Shown: piece after piece, positions 1 to 8,908 of the stretch
Layout: the number at the start of each line of letters is the position of its first letter
How positions within the stretch are numbered: position 1 is the stretch's first letter
Assembly: GCF_034043515.1 (NCBI RefSeq)
Contig: NZ_CP138214.1
Location: 744,001 to 808,000, forward strand
Length of the DNA: 64,000 bases
From: Pseudomonas sp. MUP55
GTDB lineage: Bacteria > Pseudomonadota > Gammaproteobacteria > Pseudomonadales > Pseudomonadaceae
Direction: 5' to 3'
Notes under the pieces: generated by a model
The model's input: only the letters and a program-made list of their open reading frames with translations
Database searches by the model: none
What the model was told of the DNA's origin: nothing
Position numbers and translations under genes: made by a program

Positions 1-792
1 GCGTTGCTGGATCTGTTCGCGGGTGCGCTTGAGTTCGGCGGGGTAGCGGGTCAGCAGGCTGTTGAGTTCGCGCTTGAGGTCCACGCCGGTGTCCTGGGCT
101 TCGGTTTTTTCGCTGTTCTGCAGGCCCATCAGCGCCGAAAAATCGTCGCTGCTGGATTCGACGCTGGCTTTGACGCCCAGCAAAGGCAACTGCGCCAACC
201 GGTCGGCCTGGGTGCGGATAGCGGCGATTTCGCGTTCAACCTCATCGGCCAGTTCGGCGCGCCCGCTGCTGACCAGTTTGTCGCGGGCCAGGGACAGCTT
301 GCCCAGGTGTTGCGCGGCGCCCAGTAGCGGTGGCAGATAGCGCGCCGCGTCCGCAGAATCGATAGCGCTGGCGTACTGGCTCAGTTGCTCCAGGTTCGCT
401 CCCAGTTCGCGTTCGGCTTGCAGTAACAGCGCTTGCGGGTCGCCGGCCAGTTTGCCGGCGGCGAGCAGGTCGGTTTTGCTGAAGGCATCCAGCTCCGCGA
501 GGCTGGGGCGCAGGCTCTGCGCCAACTCGGGCGGCAAGGGGGCGAGTTGCTGCAACAGGTCTTCCAGGCTCTGGGCGGCGCTGCTCAAGCGCAAGGCGTC
601 GCCGCTGGCCAGGTAGTCGTCGATATTGCGTGCGGCCTGGTTTTCAAAGGCCTGGGACAGTCCCAGATAGCGTTCCATCAACAGGTACGGGCGCTCCAGC
701 GCCCGTTGCGACCACCACAGCGTCGCCCCGAGGGCCAGGCACACGGCCACCAGCAGAAGGGTATTGAGATTGGTCAGCAGCTTCAGGCGCAT
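1..792 (-). CDS. ctpL: Methyl-accepting chemotaxis protein, CtpL-like (N-terminal part; runs off the left edge)
   Basis: Only the first 264 residues are in the window; the signalling domain lies beyond position 1. The start ATG (complement of 790-792) is followed by MRLKLLTNLNT and one membrane segment at about residues 7-25 ending in a WW pair. A long Leu/Ala/Gln-rich helical region then looks like a periplasmic helical sensor domain of the HBM type. It lies 53 bp downstream of gcbA on the same strand. That order matches PA4844 (ctpL)-PA4843 (gcbA) in P. aeruginosa, where CtpL mediates chemotaxis to inorganic phosphate. The chemoreceptor call rests on this context and topology, because the conserved signalling hairpin is not visible. 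A different ligand is possible. Confidence 0.72.
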   Translation of the reverse strand, partial: MRLKLLTNLNTLLLVAVCLALGATLWWSQRALERPYLLMERYLGLSQAFENQAARNIDDYLASGDALRLSSAAQSLEDLLQQLAPLPPELAQSLRPSLAELDAFSKTDLLAAGKLAGDPQALLLQAERELGANLEQLSQYASAIDSADAARYLPPLLGAAQHLGKLSLARDKLVSSGRAELADEVEREIAAIRTQADRLAQLPLLGVKASVESSSDDFSALMGLQNSEKTEAQDTGVDLKRELNSLLTRYPAELKRTREQIQQR

Positions 793-845
793 GCGTGGTT
801 TCAACCGACAGCAAAAGATAAGTGCCTGAAGTTATTGCGCTTTCG

Positions 846-2516
846 TTACAAAGTTATGACCGATTGGGTGGATTCCGGTGAAAAGATGGCACTTTGCTTT
901 GATGTGCGCGCGGCTTGCACGCGGTTGCGTCCGGCATTCTTGGCACGGTACAGCGCCTCGTCGGCCTGGGCGGCCATCGTCAGGCTGTCGGAGCCGTCGC
1001 ACAGCTCCACCAGCCCCGCGCTGAAGGTGCACCATAAATCCTGCGGCTGAGCCGGGTAGTGAATTTCGGCAAAGCGCCCACGAATTTCGTCCAGCACATT
1101 GCACGCCGATTCGAGGTCGGTGTCAGGCATGACGATGGCGAATTCCTCACCGCCATAGCGGCCGATGAAGTCGGTCTTGCGCAAGCGCTGCTTGAGAAAC
1201 AACGCCAGGCTTTTGATCACGCGGTCGCCCATGGGGTGACCGTGGCTGTCATTGACCCGCTTGAAGTGGTCAATGTCGAGCATGGCAAAGCTCAACGGCT
1301 TGTTCTCGCGACGGGCGCGGAAGCTGCAGTCTTCGAGCAATTGCAGGATATGCGTGTGGTTGTACAGCCCGGTCAGGCTGTCGCGCACCATCCGCGCTTT
1401 CAAATTGCGAGCACGCGCGGCGCGGTTGCGCACGGTGGTGATCAGATGGCGCGGCTTGATCGGTTTGGTCAGGAAGTCGTCACCGCCTTCGCTCATCGCA
1501 TCCAGCTGTTTGTCCAGGTCGTCTTCGGCCGACAGGTAGATGATGGGCACGCTGACATAGCGGTCGTTGTGGCGAATCACCTTGGCCAGTTCGGTGCCGG
1601 TACAGGCGGGCATGTACATGTCGAGGATGATCAGGTCGGGCTGGAAGTCCGCCAGCTCGGCCATCGCCTGGATCGGCTCGATCAAGGTGCGCGTGACGAT
1701 GCCGGCGCTGTTGAGCAGGCGCTCGGTGTGCAACGCCTGGGCGCGGGAGTCATCGATGATCAGCACTTTGTACGGCTCATATTGAGCGACGCAGGTCAGC
1801 ACTTCGATCTTTTCCAGCAGGCTTGAGGCTTCCAGCGTGCCGGTCAGGAATTCTTCGCCGCCGGCGCGCACGGCGGCCAGGCGGGTCGGGGTGTCGGTTT
1901 CATGCAGGCTGAAAAACAGCAGCGGCAGCTTCTGCTCCAGACCCTGCTGGGCTTCGGCGGCCAGCTTCAGTCCCAGCCCGGCGCCGCAGAAATCCACGTC
2001 CATCACCATTGCCGACGGCAGGCGCTCGGCCATGGAAGCGCGAAAAGCCGCGACGCTGTCCAGGGATTGGGCGCTCATGCCAAAGAATTCCAGCTGCTTG
2101 GCCAGGCGCTCGGCGCGGTCGTGGTCGGCCAGCATCACGTAGATCGGCTTGCGCATCGGCGGCAGCAGGGTTTGCTCAAGCTGATCACCCTGACGCAACC
2201 CGGTGCGCGACAGGCGCTGCATCAAGCGGTTGAGTTCGCTGATCAATTGGCTGCTCAAGCGGCCACGGTTTTCGTCCACCGCCTTGAGGGAGTCGCCAAT
2301 ATGCCGGGCCAGTTGGCTGTGTTCGGGCTGCTCGAAACGCTCGGCAAAGCGCAGCAGGCGCAGGTTGGCTTCGCTGAGCTCGGAAAAATCGGCGTTGGAC
2401 CATTCGCTGCGTTGCAGGCGCTGCCAGATCTCAAGAATTTGACGTGCCTGATGAATTACCCGCTGGGCAAAGTGCTGCTTGAGACGCTCGCGGCTGGGGT
2501 CTTCTGGCTCGGTCAT
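846..2516 (-). CDS. gcbA: Diguanylate cyclase response regulator GcbA
   Basis: 556 residues. This enzyme would make cyclic di-GMP from two GTP and is known in P. fluorescens and P. aeruginosa to promote biofilm initiation. Domains in order: a helical N-terminus (about 1-115) that resembles a degenerate Hpt domain; a divergent receiver (about 123-245) with an alternative acidic pocket (VMDVDF); a canonical receiver (about 250-370) with LIIDD and the likely phosphoacceptor Asp in LIILDMYMP; and a GGDEF domain (about 385-540). The active-site signature is GGEEF, and an RxxD inhibitory site (RKTD) lies five residues before it, so catalysis and product inhibition both look intact. It is transcribed ahead of the CtpL-like chemoreceptor gene, which suggests co-expression of c-di-GMP output and chemotaxis. 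Confidence 0.93.
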   Translation of the reverse strand: MTEPEDPSRERLKQHFAQRVIHQARQILEIWQRLQRSEWSNADFSELSEANLRLLRFAERFEQPEHSQLARHIGDSLKAVDENRGRLSSQLISELNRLMQRLSRTGLRQGDQLEQTLLPPMRKPIYVMLADHDRAERLAKQLEFFGMSAQSLDSVAAFRASMAERLPSAMVMDVDFCGAGLGLKLAAEAQQGLEQKLPLLFFSLHETDTPTRLAAVRAGGEEFLTGTLEASSLLEKIEVLTCVAQYEPYKVLIIDDSRAQALHTERLLNSAGIVTRTLIEPIQAMAELADFQPDLIILDMYMPACTGTELAKVIRHNDRYVSVPIIYLSAEDDLDKQLDAMSEGGDDFLTKPIKPRHLITTVRNRAARARNLKARMVRDSLTGLYNHTHILQLLEDCSFRARRENKPLSFAMLDIDHFKRVNDSHGHPMGDRVIKSLALFLKQRLRKTDFIGRYGGEEFAIVMPDTDLESACNVLDEIRGRFAEIHYPAQPQDLWCTFSAGLVELCDGSDSLTMAAQADEALYRAKNAGRNRVQAARTSKQSAIFSPESTQSVITL

Positions 2517-2814
2517 ATCCGGACTACTGTGAGGGTGCGTGCTGAGGTTGGCTGGTGGCCTTATGCTAGCACCTCTTTTTCTGTTGCATGAGTGTCATAC
2601 GTCAATTAAGTACAAGTCTGTGTCATTCATTTTCTGACCTCATGGTCGCGCTGTGTAAAACGCGTGCATCCTTTATAGTCCAACCGCTGGTATGCGCCAA
2701 TTCGGTTTAAAAGCCCGCACCGATGGGCACGATGGGGTAGGGTTGTGGTCGGAGTGTTTGACCGCACCCGGACAATTGATGTGCATGAACTCAAGTGATT
2801 GAAAGGATATCGCC
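2517..2814. promoter_or_regulatory. Divergent intergenic region gcbA / DUF2333 gene
   Basis: 298 bp between two divergently transcribed genes, so both promoters should lie here. It is more A+T-rich near 2580-2690 than the coding DNA around it. A good ribosome binding site (gaaaggatatcgcc) precedes the DUF2333 start. I could not assign a specific operator. Two TGTCAT-like hexamers near 2590-2626 are not spaced like a Pho box. Confidence 0.5.
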
Positions 2815-3882
2815 ATGCTGGACTGGAAAAACCGCGAAGGCAGTGCCAAAGGCCCCGCCCCTGAGCCCAAGTCGGCCAACCGCAGCTACTTGCGCAACCT
2901 GCTGATGAGCCGCGCCTTGCTCAGCGTGATCTGCTTGTACCTGCTGGTCACCGGTGGCCTGGGTTGGTATTGGAGCCAGGAGCCGGCGCTGTTCCCGGTC
3001 CAGCAAAACGCCCAGCTTGCCGCCGAGAAGGAAGGCAAGCAGATGGTGATCGGCTACACCACCGTCGAAACCGTCAAGACCGTGGTCGGCACCTTGCTGA
3101 ACAAGCCCGGTGGCTACATTTCCAACGACCGTTTCCCGCCAGGCCTGTGGATGGACAACATGCCAAGCTGGGAGTACGGCGTGCTGGTGCAGGTGCGTGA
3201 CCTGACCCGCGCCCTGCGTAAAGATTTTGCTCGCTCCCAGTCGCAGTCGGCCGAAGACGCTGACCTGGCCAAGGCCGAGCCGCGTTTCAACTTCGACAAC
3301 CGGAGCTGGGTGCTGCCGTCCAGCGAGTCGGAATACCAGGAAGGCATCAATTCCCTGAGCCGCTACGAAGCACGCCTGTCCGACCCGAACCAGAAGGGCG
3401 CGCTGTTCTACGCCCGCGCCGACAACCTGAACAACTGGCTGGGCGACGTCGCCACCCGCCTGGGTTCGCTGTCGCAACGCCTGTCGGCCAGCGTGGGCCG
3501 GGTCAAGCTGAACACCGCGCTGAAAACCGAGGCGCTGGCGCCGGGTGAAGTGCCGCAGGTCGATGAAGAAGTGGTGGAAACCCCATGGATGCAGATCGAC
3601 AACGTGTTCTACGAAGCCCGCGGCCAGGCGTGGGCCTTGTCCCACCTGCTGCGCGCCATCGAAGTCGATTTCGCCGACGTGTTGGCCAAGAAGAACGCCA
3701 CCGTGAGCGTGCGCCAGATCATTCGTGAGCTGGAGGCCTCGCAGGAACCGGTGTGGAGTCCTATGATTCTCAATGGCAGTGGCTTCGGTGTACTGGCGAA
3801 CCATTCGCTGGTGATGGCCAACTACATTTCCCGGGCCAACGCTGCAGTGATCGACTTGCGTCAGCTCCTCAACCAGGGTTGA
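2815..3882 (+). CDS. DUF2333 family membrane protein
   Basis: 355 residues, function unknown. The start ATG has a clear purine-rich ribosome binding site. A single membrane helix lies at about residues 30-52 (LLSVICLYLLVTGGLGW), after a short charged cytoplasmic N-terminus, so most of the protein should be periplasmic. The rest is soluble and acidic, with no recognised catalytic motif. It corresponds to PA4842, which sits between gcbA and the Nudix gene in P. aeruginosa. Its stop overlaps the next start (ATGA), so it is probably translationally coupled to the Nudix hydrolase. Confidence 0.85.
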   Translation: MLDWKNREGSAKGPAPEPKSANRSYLRNLLMSRALLSVICLYLLVTGGLGWYWSQEPALFPVQQNAQLAAEKEGKQMVIGYTTVETVKTVVGTLLNKPGGYISNDRFPPGLWMDNMPSWEYGVLVQVRDLTRALRKDFARSQSQSAEDADLAKAEPRFNFDNRSWVLPSSESEYQEGINSLSRYEARLSDPNQKGALFYARADNLNNWLGDVATRLGSLSQRLSASVGRVKLNTALKTEALAPGEVPQVDEEVVETPWMQIDNVFYEARGQAWALSHLLRAIEVDFADVLAKKNATVSVRQIIRELEASQEPVWSPMILNGSGFGVLANHSLVMANYISRANAAVIDLRQLLNQG

Positions 3883-4421
3883 TGATGGACGCTACTCAAC
3901 GGGAGGCCGCACACCGCGCGGCTTCCGATGCTGAACTGATCTGCTGGGTGGACGAGCAGGACAACCTGCTCGGCCACCTGGTCAGGTCCGACCTTCGCCA
4001 GCGCGGCCTGATCGGCCGTTGCACCTTCATATTCCTGTTCAACACCAAGGGTGAGTTATGCGTGCATCGACGCACCCTGAGCAAAGCCTTGTACCCGGGG
4101 TTCTGGGACACGGCGGCCGGCGGCATGGTGGCGGCAGGCGAGAGCTATGCGGTTTCCGCGGCCCGCGAACTGGGGGAAGAGCTGGGGGTGAGCGGGGTGG
4201 AACTGACCGAGCACGACCATTTCTACTTCGAGGACGGGGACAGCCGGTTGTGGTGCAAATCCTACTCGGCGGTATGGGACGGGCCCCTGCGCCTGCAGCC
4301 TGAAGAAGTCATGGAAGCCTGCTTCCTGCCCATCGAAACGGTGCTGGCGCAGGCCCGGCAAAAGCCCTACTGCCCGGACGCCCAGGAAGGCTTGCGGCGC
4401 TATCTCGCCTCACGTCGCTAA
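3882..4421 (+). CDS. Nudix hydrolase, YfcD-like
   Basis: 179 residues. The Nudix box G-x5-E-x7-REL-x-EE-x-G is complete at about residues 81-102 and would bind the metal ions used to hydrolyse a nucleoside-diphosphate-linked substrate. The overall layout (an N-terminal beta-rich part, then HRRTLSKALYPGFWD before the box) resembles the YfcD/isopentenyl-diphosphate-isomerase-like subgroup, whose substrate is not established. I chose the ATG that overlaps the DUF2333 stop as ATGA; a second ATG follows directly at 3885. A longer reading frame upstream lies inside the DUF2333 gene and is not supported. Confidence 0.88.
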   Translation: MMDATQREAAHRAASDAELICWVDEQDNLLGHLVRSDLRQRGLIGRCTFIFLFNTKGELCVHRRTLSKALYPGFWDTAAGGMVAAGESYAVSAARELGEELGVSGVELTEHDHFYFEDGDSRLWCKSYSAVWDGPLRLQPEEVMEACFLPIETVLAQARQKPYCPDAQEGLRRYLASRR

Positions 4422-4729
4422 AGTTGCATAAATTGGCGCCATTTGGCTCTTAGCAACGGGGCTTTTTGCCGTTACACTGCGCGCCTTTTCACCCGAACCG
4501 CGAATGTTTCATCCTGTAGGAGCGAGCTTGCTCGCGAAAAAACGCCAAGACACCGCGTGCTGCCTGAATGCCCGCGTTATCGTTGACGATCTTCGCGAGC
4601 AAGCTCGCTCCTACAAGGGTTGTTGACCTTGACGGTTCGGTAGCGCTGCCCCTGCCTGAGTGGGGCTTCGCGGTCGGTCACCGCCCTGTGCGGCGCCGAT
4701 CTGTCTTCATCCTCCCAAGAGGATTGCCG
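4422..4729. promoter_or_regulatory. Intergenic region before the Sui1 gene, with a REPIN
   Basis: 308 bp without a convincing gene. The first ~80 bp may hold a promoter for downstream genes. The centre holds the REPIN at 4515-4615, described separately. The last ~100 bp lead into the Sui1-family gene and end with an AGAGGA ribosome binding site. An open frame through the region contains the REPIN arms and is not credible as protein. Confidence 0.5.
4515..4615. repeat. REPIN, TGTAGGAGCGAGC family
   Basis: Two inverted copies of a REP sequence: tgtaggagcgagcttgctcg at the left and its reverse complement ending at 4615, with about 50 bp of unrelated spacer. Each arm can itself fold (GAGC..GCTC). 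The same family recurs at 43678-43776. Such non-autonomous pairs are mobilised by RAYT transposases encoded elsewhere; none is in this window. Confidence 0.9.
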
Positions 4730-5101
4730 GTGGCCAAAAAAGCCGCATCCTTCGCCGCCCTTGGTGGCCTGGTATTTTCCACCGACGCAGGTCGACACTG
4801 CCCGGACTGTCGTCAGCCCGTGGACGCGTGCACCTGCAAACAAACCCTGATCCCCGAAGGCGACGGCATTGCCCGCGTGCGCCGCGAGAGCAAAGGCCGT
4901 GGCGGCAAGACGGTGACCACCATCACTGGCGTGCCGCTGGCCGAAGATGCGCTCAAGGAGCTGGCCACCACGCTGAAAAAGCGTTGCGGCACCGGTGGCG
5001 CGTTGAAAGACGGGGTCATCGAGATCCAGGGCGAGCATGTCGAACTGCTGTTGGCCGAGCTGATCAAGCTCGGTTACAAGGCCAAGAAGTCCGGCGGCTG
5101 A
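4730..5101 (+). CDS. yciH: Translation initiation factor Sui1 family protein (YciH)
   Basis: 123 residues from a GTG start with AGAGGA upstream. An alternative TTG at 4724 is in frame, but the conserved family N-terminus (AKKAAS...) fits the GTG. The N-terminal half has a CPDCRQPVDACTC cluster of four cysteines that could bind zinc. The C-terminal half is the eIF1/SUI1 fold, with basic residues RVRRESKGRGGKTVTTI and a conserved GTGGALKDG loop. Bacterial YciH proteins bind the 30S subunit and influence initiation fidelity. It matches PA4840, directly before speA (PA4839). Confidence 0.93.
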   Translation: MAKKAASFAALGGLVFSTDAGRHCPDCRQPVDACTCKQTLIPEGDGIARVRRESKGRGGKTVTTITGVPLAEDALKELATTLKKRCGTGGALKDGVIEIQGEHVELLLAELIKLGYKAKKSGG

Positions 5102-5243
5102 AAGCCTCTTCCCAACCTGTGTCTAAACTCTGTCCTGCTAGCGAGGTCTACCTCCCTTACAGGCAAATCGTCATTTTCATTCTTTAGACTGCGCCAGCCT
5201 CCGCTTGAGGTGGCGCCTTCGCCTTCATATATAGGGGACTTCA

Positions 5244-7157
5244 ATGTCCGTACGACGCACACGCAAAGACGATGGCAGCCAATGGACAGTTGCGGACAGC
5301 CGCAGTGTTTACGGGATCCGCCATTGGGGGGCCGGTTATTTCGCGATCAATGAAGCCGGTCGCGTAGAAGTCCGTCCGAACGGTCCGAACAGCACGCCCG
5401 TCGATCTGTACGAGCAAGTCGACGAGCTGCGCAAAAGTGGTCTGTCGTTGCCCTTGCTGGTGCGCTTCCCCGATATCCTGCAAGACCGTGTACGCCAGCT
5501 GACCGGTGCCTTCGATTCGAACATCGAACGCCTGGAATACCAGAGCAAATACACCGCGCTGTACCCGATCAAGGTGAACCAGCAGGAAGCGGTGATCGAA
5601 AACATCATTGCCACCCAGAACGTCTCCATTGGCCTGGAAGCCGGCTCCAAGCCTGAGCTGCTGGCCGTGCTGGCCCTGGCGCCAAAAGGCGGCACCATCG
5701 TCTGCAACGGTTACAAGGACCGTGAGTTCATTCGCCTGGCGCTGATGGGCCAGAAGCTCGGCCACAACGTGTTTATCGTGATCGAGAAAGAATCCGAGGT
5801 CGAGCTGGTGATCGAAGAGGCCGCCAGCCTCAAGGTCAAGCCGCAGGTGGGCTTGCGCGTGCGCCTGTCGTCGCTGGCTTCAAGCAAGTGGGCGGACACC
5901 GGCGGTGAGAAGTCCAAGTTCGGGTTGTCGGCGGCGCAACTGTTGTCGGTGGTCGAGCGCTTCCGCGCGGCAGGCCTCGATCAGGGCATCCGCCTGCTGC
6001 ACTTCCACATGGGCTCGCAGATCGCCAACCTGGCGGACTATCAGCATGGGTTCAAGGAAGCCATTCGTTACTACGGCGAACTGCGCAACCTCGGCCTGCC
6101 GGTGGACCACATCGATGTGGGCGGCGGCCTGGGCGTGGACTACGACGGTACTCACTCGCGTAACGCCAGTTCGATCAACTACGACATGGACGACTACGCC
6201 GGTGTGGTAGTGGGCATGCTCAAGGAATTCTGCGACGCGCAGAGCCTGCCGCACCCGCACATCTTCTCCGAAAGCGGCCGCTCGCTGACCGCCCACCACG
6301 CCATGCTGGTGGTGCAGGTGACGGACGTCGAGAAACACAACGACGAAATCCCGACCATCGAGAACAAGGAAAGCCTGCCGGAAACCGTGCAATGGCTGGT
6401 GGACCTGCTCGGCCCGACCGATATCGAGATGGTCACCGAAACCTACTGGCGCGCCACTCACTACATGAGCGACGTGGCCACCCAGTACGCCGATGGCAAA
6501 CTGACCTTGGCCGAGAAAGCCCTGGCCGAGCAGTGCTACTTCGCCGTATGCCGTCGCCTGCACAACTCGTTGAAAGCCCGTCAGCGCTCGCACCGCCAGG
6601 TGCTGGACGAACTCAACGACAAACTGGCCGACAAGTACATCTGCAACTTCTCGGTGTTCCAGAGCCTGCCGGACACCTGGGCCATCGGCCAGGTCCTGCC
6701 GATCCTGCCGCTGCATCGCCTCGACGAAGAGCCGCTGCGCCGCGCCGTGCTGCAAGACCTGACCTGCGACTCCGACGGCAAGATCAAGCAGTACGTCGAC
6801 GAGCAGAGCATCGAGACCAGCCTGCCGGTACATGGCTTGAACGAGGGCGAAGACTACCTGTTGGGCATTTTCCTGGTCGGTGCCTACCAGGAAATCCTCG
6901 GTGACATGCACAACCTGTTCGGCGACACCGACTCGGTGAACATCTACCAGCGCGAAGACGGTTCGGTGTACAGCGCCGGTATCGAGACCCACGACACCAT
7001 CGAAGACATGCTGCGCTATGTGCACTTGTCCCCGGAGGAGTTGATGACGCACTACCGCGACAAGTGCGCCAGCGCGAAGATCACGGCGTCCGAGCGTACC
7101 CAGTTCCTGGATGCGCTGCGCTTGGGTCTGACTCGCTCTTCTTACTTGTCCTCGTAA
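5244..7157 (+). CDS. speA: Biosynthetic arginine decarboxylase
   Basis: 637 residues, the usual length of the family. It converts L-arginine to agmatine and CO2 with PLP and Mg2+, the first step of the agmatine route to putrescine. The alanine-racemase-fold barrel carries YPIKVNQ with the PLP lysine at about residue 110. HFHMGSQ and [14 protein letters not shown] follow, the latter being the phosphate-binding glycines, and FSESGRS and a C-terminal Greek-key domain come later. The start ATG follows AGGGGACTTCA. It stands alone on the plus strand after the Sui1 gene, with a 142-bp gap that should hold its promoter. A REPIN follows its stop. Confidence 0.97.
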   Translation: MSVRRTRKDDGSQWTVADSRSVYGIRHWGAGYFAINEAGRVEVRPNGPNSTPVDLYEQVDELRKSGLSLPLLVRFPDILQDRVRQLTGAFDSNIERLEYQSKYTALYPIKVNQQEAVIENIIATQNVSIGLEAGSKPELLAVLALAPKGGTIVCNGYKDREFIRLALMGQKLGHNVFIVIEKESEVELVIEEAASLKVKPQVGLRVRLSSLASSKWADTGGEKSKFGLSAAQLLSVVERFRAAGLDQGIRLLHFHMGSQIANLADYQHGFKEAIRYYGELRNLGLPVDHIDVGGGLGVDYDGTHSRNASSINYDMDDYAGVVVGMLKEFCDAQSLPHPHIFSESGRSLTAHHAMLVVQVTDVEKHNDEIPTIENKESLPETVQWLVDLLGPTDIEMVTETYWRATHYMSDVATQYADGKLTLAEKALAEQCYFAVCRRLHNSLKARQRSHRQVLDELNDKLADKYICNFSVFQSLPDTWAIGQVLPILPLHRLDEEPLRRAVLQDLTCDSDGKIKQYVDEQSIETSLPVHGLNEGEDYLLGIFLVGAYQEILGDMHNLFGDTDSVNIYQREDGSVYSAGIETHDTIEDMLRYVHLSPEELMTHYRDKCASAKITASERTQFLDALRLGLTRSSYLSS

Positions 7158-7160
7158 AAA

Positions 7161-7249
7161 TGTGGGAGGGGGCTTGCCCCCGATAGCGGTATATCAGCAA
7201 CAAACTTGTTGCCTGACACTCTGCTATCGGGGGCAAGCCCCCTCCCACA
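7161..7249. repeat. REPIN, TGTGGGAGGGGGC family
   Basis: Inverted pair: tgtgggagggggcttgcccc at the left and its complement at the right. The spacer contains aacaaacttgttg, itself a short dyad, so the whole unit can form one long hairpin. It lies between the convergent speA and MATE genes and could protect or terminate both transcripts. Confidence 0.93.
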
Positions 7250-7265
7250 TTTGGATCGGGTTTCT

Positions 7266-8609
7266 TCAGCTACCGCCCAGCCACAGTCCTTGCCGATTCA
7301 AGCGCCAGGCAATCGCCCACAGCGTCAGGCTGCGCACTGCCATGAACAACATGAAGGTTATCCACAACCCGTGGTTGCCCAACCCCTGTAGCGCCCACGC
7401 CACCGGCAGCACCAGCAGCACGGTCAGCAACATCCCGTTGCGCATCTCCCGCGCTCGCGTTGCGCCGATAAACAGCCCATCGAGCAAATAACTCCACACC
7501 GCAATCAACGGCAGTACCGCAAGGTAGGGCAGGTAGCGGTCGGCGGTTTCGCGCACGCTTGGAATATCGGTCTGCATCGCGATAAACAAATGACCGGCGA
7601 AGGTGAACAGCAACGCGAAACCAACGCTTGCGATCAGTGACCAGCCACAGGCAACCACTAATGAGCGCCTTAACGCCTGGCGGTCACGCGCGCCGATGGC
7701 GTGGCCGCACAGGGCTTCGACTGCATGGGCCAGGCCGTCCAGCGCGTGGGCGGTCAGCAGCAGCCCGTTGAGCAGCAGCGCATTGGCCGCCACGGTCGCG
7801 TCCCCCAGGCGCGCGCCTTGCACGGTGATCATGAAAAACACCGACTGCAACGCCAGGCTGCGGATAAAAATGTCGCGATTCACCGCCAGCAGCGGGCGCC
7901 AGCTTTGCCAGCGTTTCAGCGCCGCCCAGGCGATATGCCCAGGGTAGGCGCGCAGGGCTTTTTGCGTGAGGGCCAGGCCGAGCAGGGCGCCGGTCCACTC
8001 GGCAATCACCGAGGCGCGCGCCGAACCGACCACGCCCCAGTCCAGGCCGAGCACGAACCACAGGTTCAGCGCGATGTTGACCAGGTTGGTGGTCAGCAGG
8101 ATCGCCAGCGGCGCACGGGCGTTCTGGGTGCCGAGGAACCAGCCGACCAGCGCGTAACTGGCGAGTGCGGCAGGCAGACCGAACAGACGCGTATGGAAGA
8201 ACTCACGGGTCAGTTGGTTCAGTTCGGCGGAGGGCTGCATCCACGTCAGCGCCAGATGGCTGAGCGGAATGCCCACGGTGCCCAACAGCATTGCCAGCCC
8301 CAGCGCCAGCAGCAGGCCCTGCAGCAGGATCTGGCGCAAGGCCGCGCCGTCATTGCGCCCCGCGGCCTGGGCGGCAAAACCGGTGGAGCCCATGCGCAGA
8401 AAACCCATGGCCCAGGCGAGGAAGGTGTACAGGCTGGCTCCGACGGCCACGGCGCCCAGTTGGTGGGCGTGGGGCAGGTGGCCGATGACCATGCCGTCGA
8501 CCAGGGCCACCAGCGGCACGGAGATATTCGACAGGATCATCGGTGCGGCCAGGGCCCAGACCCGGCGATGGGTGGGGCGGTGGCGCCAGTCGGCAAGCAG
8601 GGTGGTCAT
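7266..8609 (-). CDS. dinF: MATE family efflux transporter, DinF-like
   Basis: 447 residues with about twelve hydrophobic segments, typical of the multidrug and toxin extrusion family, which exports organic cations or other toxins using an ion gradient. The N-terminus (RRVWALAAPMILSNISVPLVALVDGMVIGHL) is the characteristic MATE opening in the DinF branch. I chose the ATG at 8609 because AAGGAG lies just upstream of it; an upstream in-frame ATG at 8633 has no such site. It is transcribed alone, flanked by REPINs on both sides. The substrate cannot be read from the sequence. Confidence 0.9.
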   Translation of the reverse strand: MTTLLADWRHRPTHRRVWALAAPMILSNISVPLVALVDGMVIGHLPHAHQLGAVAVGASLYTFLAWAMGFLRMGSTGFAAQAAGRNDGAALRQILLQGLLLALGLAMLLGTVGIPLSHLALTWMQPSAELNQLTREFFHTRLFGLPAALASYALVGWFLGTQNARAPLAILLTTNLVNIALNLWFVLGLDWGVVGSARASVIAEWTGALLGLALTQKALRAYPGHIAWAALKRWQSWRPLLAVNRDIFIRSLALQSVFFMITVQGARLGDATVAANALLLNGLLLTAHALDGLAHAVEALCGHAIGARDRQALRRSLVVACGWSLIASVGFALLFTFAGHLFIAMQTDIPSVRETADRYLPYLAVLPLIAVWSYLLDGLFIGATRAREMRNGMLLTVLLVLPVAWALQGLGNHGLWITFMLFMAVRSLTLWAIAWRLNRQGLWLGGS

Positions 8610-8667
8610 GAAGGCTCCTTGGTGGAGCGGCATTGTACCCGGCCCTTAGTCGCACAGCAGATCCAAT

Positions 8668-8755
8668 GTGGGAGGGGGCTTGCCCCCGATGGCGGTACAT
8701 CAGCAACAAATTTGTTGCCTGACACCCTGCTATCGGGGGCAAGCCCCCTCCCACA
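8668..8755. repeat. REPIN, TGTGGGAGGGGGC family
   Basis: Same family and near-identical spacer (catcagcaacaaatttgttgcctgacac) as the copy at 7161-7249 on the other side of the MATE gene, so the MATE gene is bracketed by two sister REPINs. It lies between the MATE start and the alpha-2-macroglobulin start. Confidence 0.93.
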
Positions 8756-8908
8756 TTTTGATCACCTGTGTGTGTGAGATTTGGCTGTAGTTTGAGTCCG
8801 CCGAGAACCGGCCTCACCCTCCGTCGGTCAATGTGATCGGCGCCACAGCGGCTTGGCTTGCGCTGATATATAGTTCACCCCCCGGTTTCCTCTGACTACG
8901 AGTGCCCC

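Noticed and set aside
2585..2650. Pho box upstream of gcbA/ctpL suggested by TGTCAT hexamers
   Set aside because: The hexamers are not at 11-bp spacing and the second half-sites do not match; a phosphate link would rest on the CtpL name only.
4568..4729. N-terminal extension of the Sui1-family protein into the upstream repeat
   Set aside because: The extension would translate a REPIN arm; the GTG at 4730 has a ribosome binding site and matches the family start.
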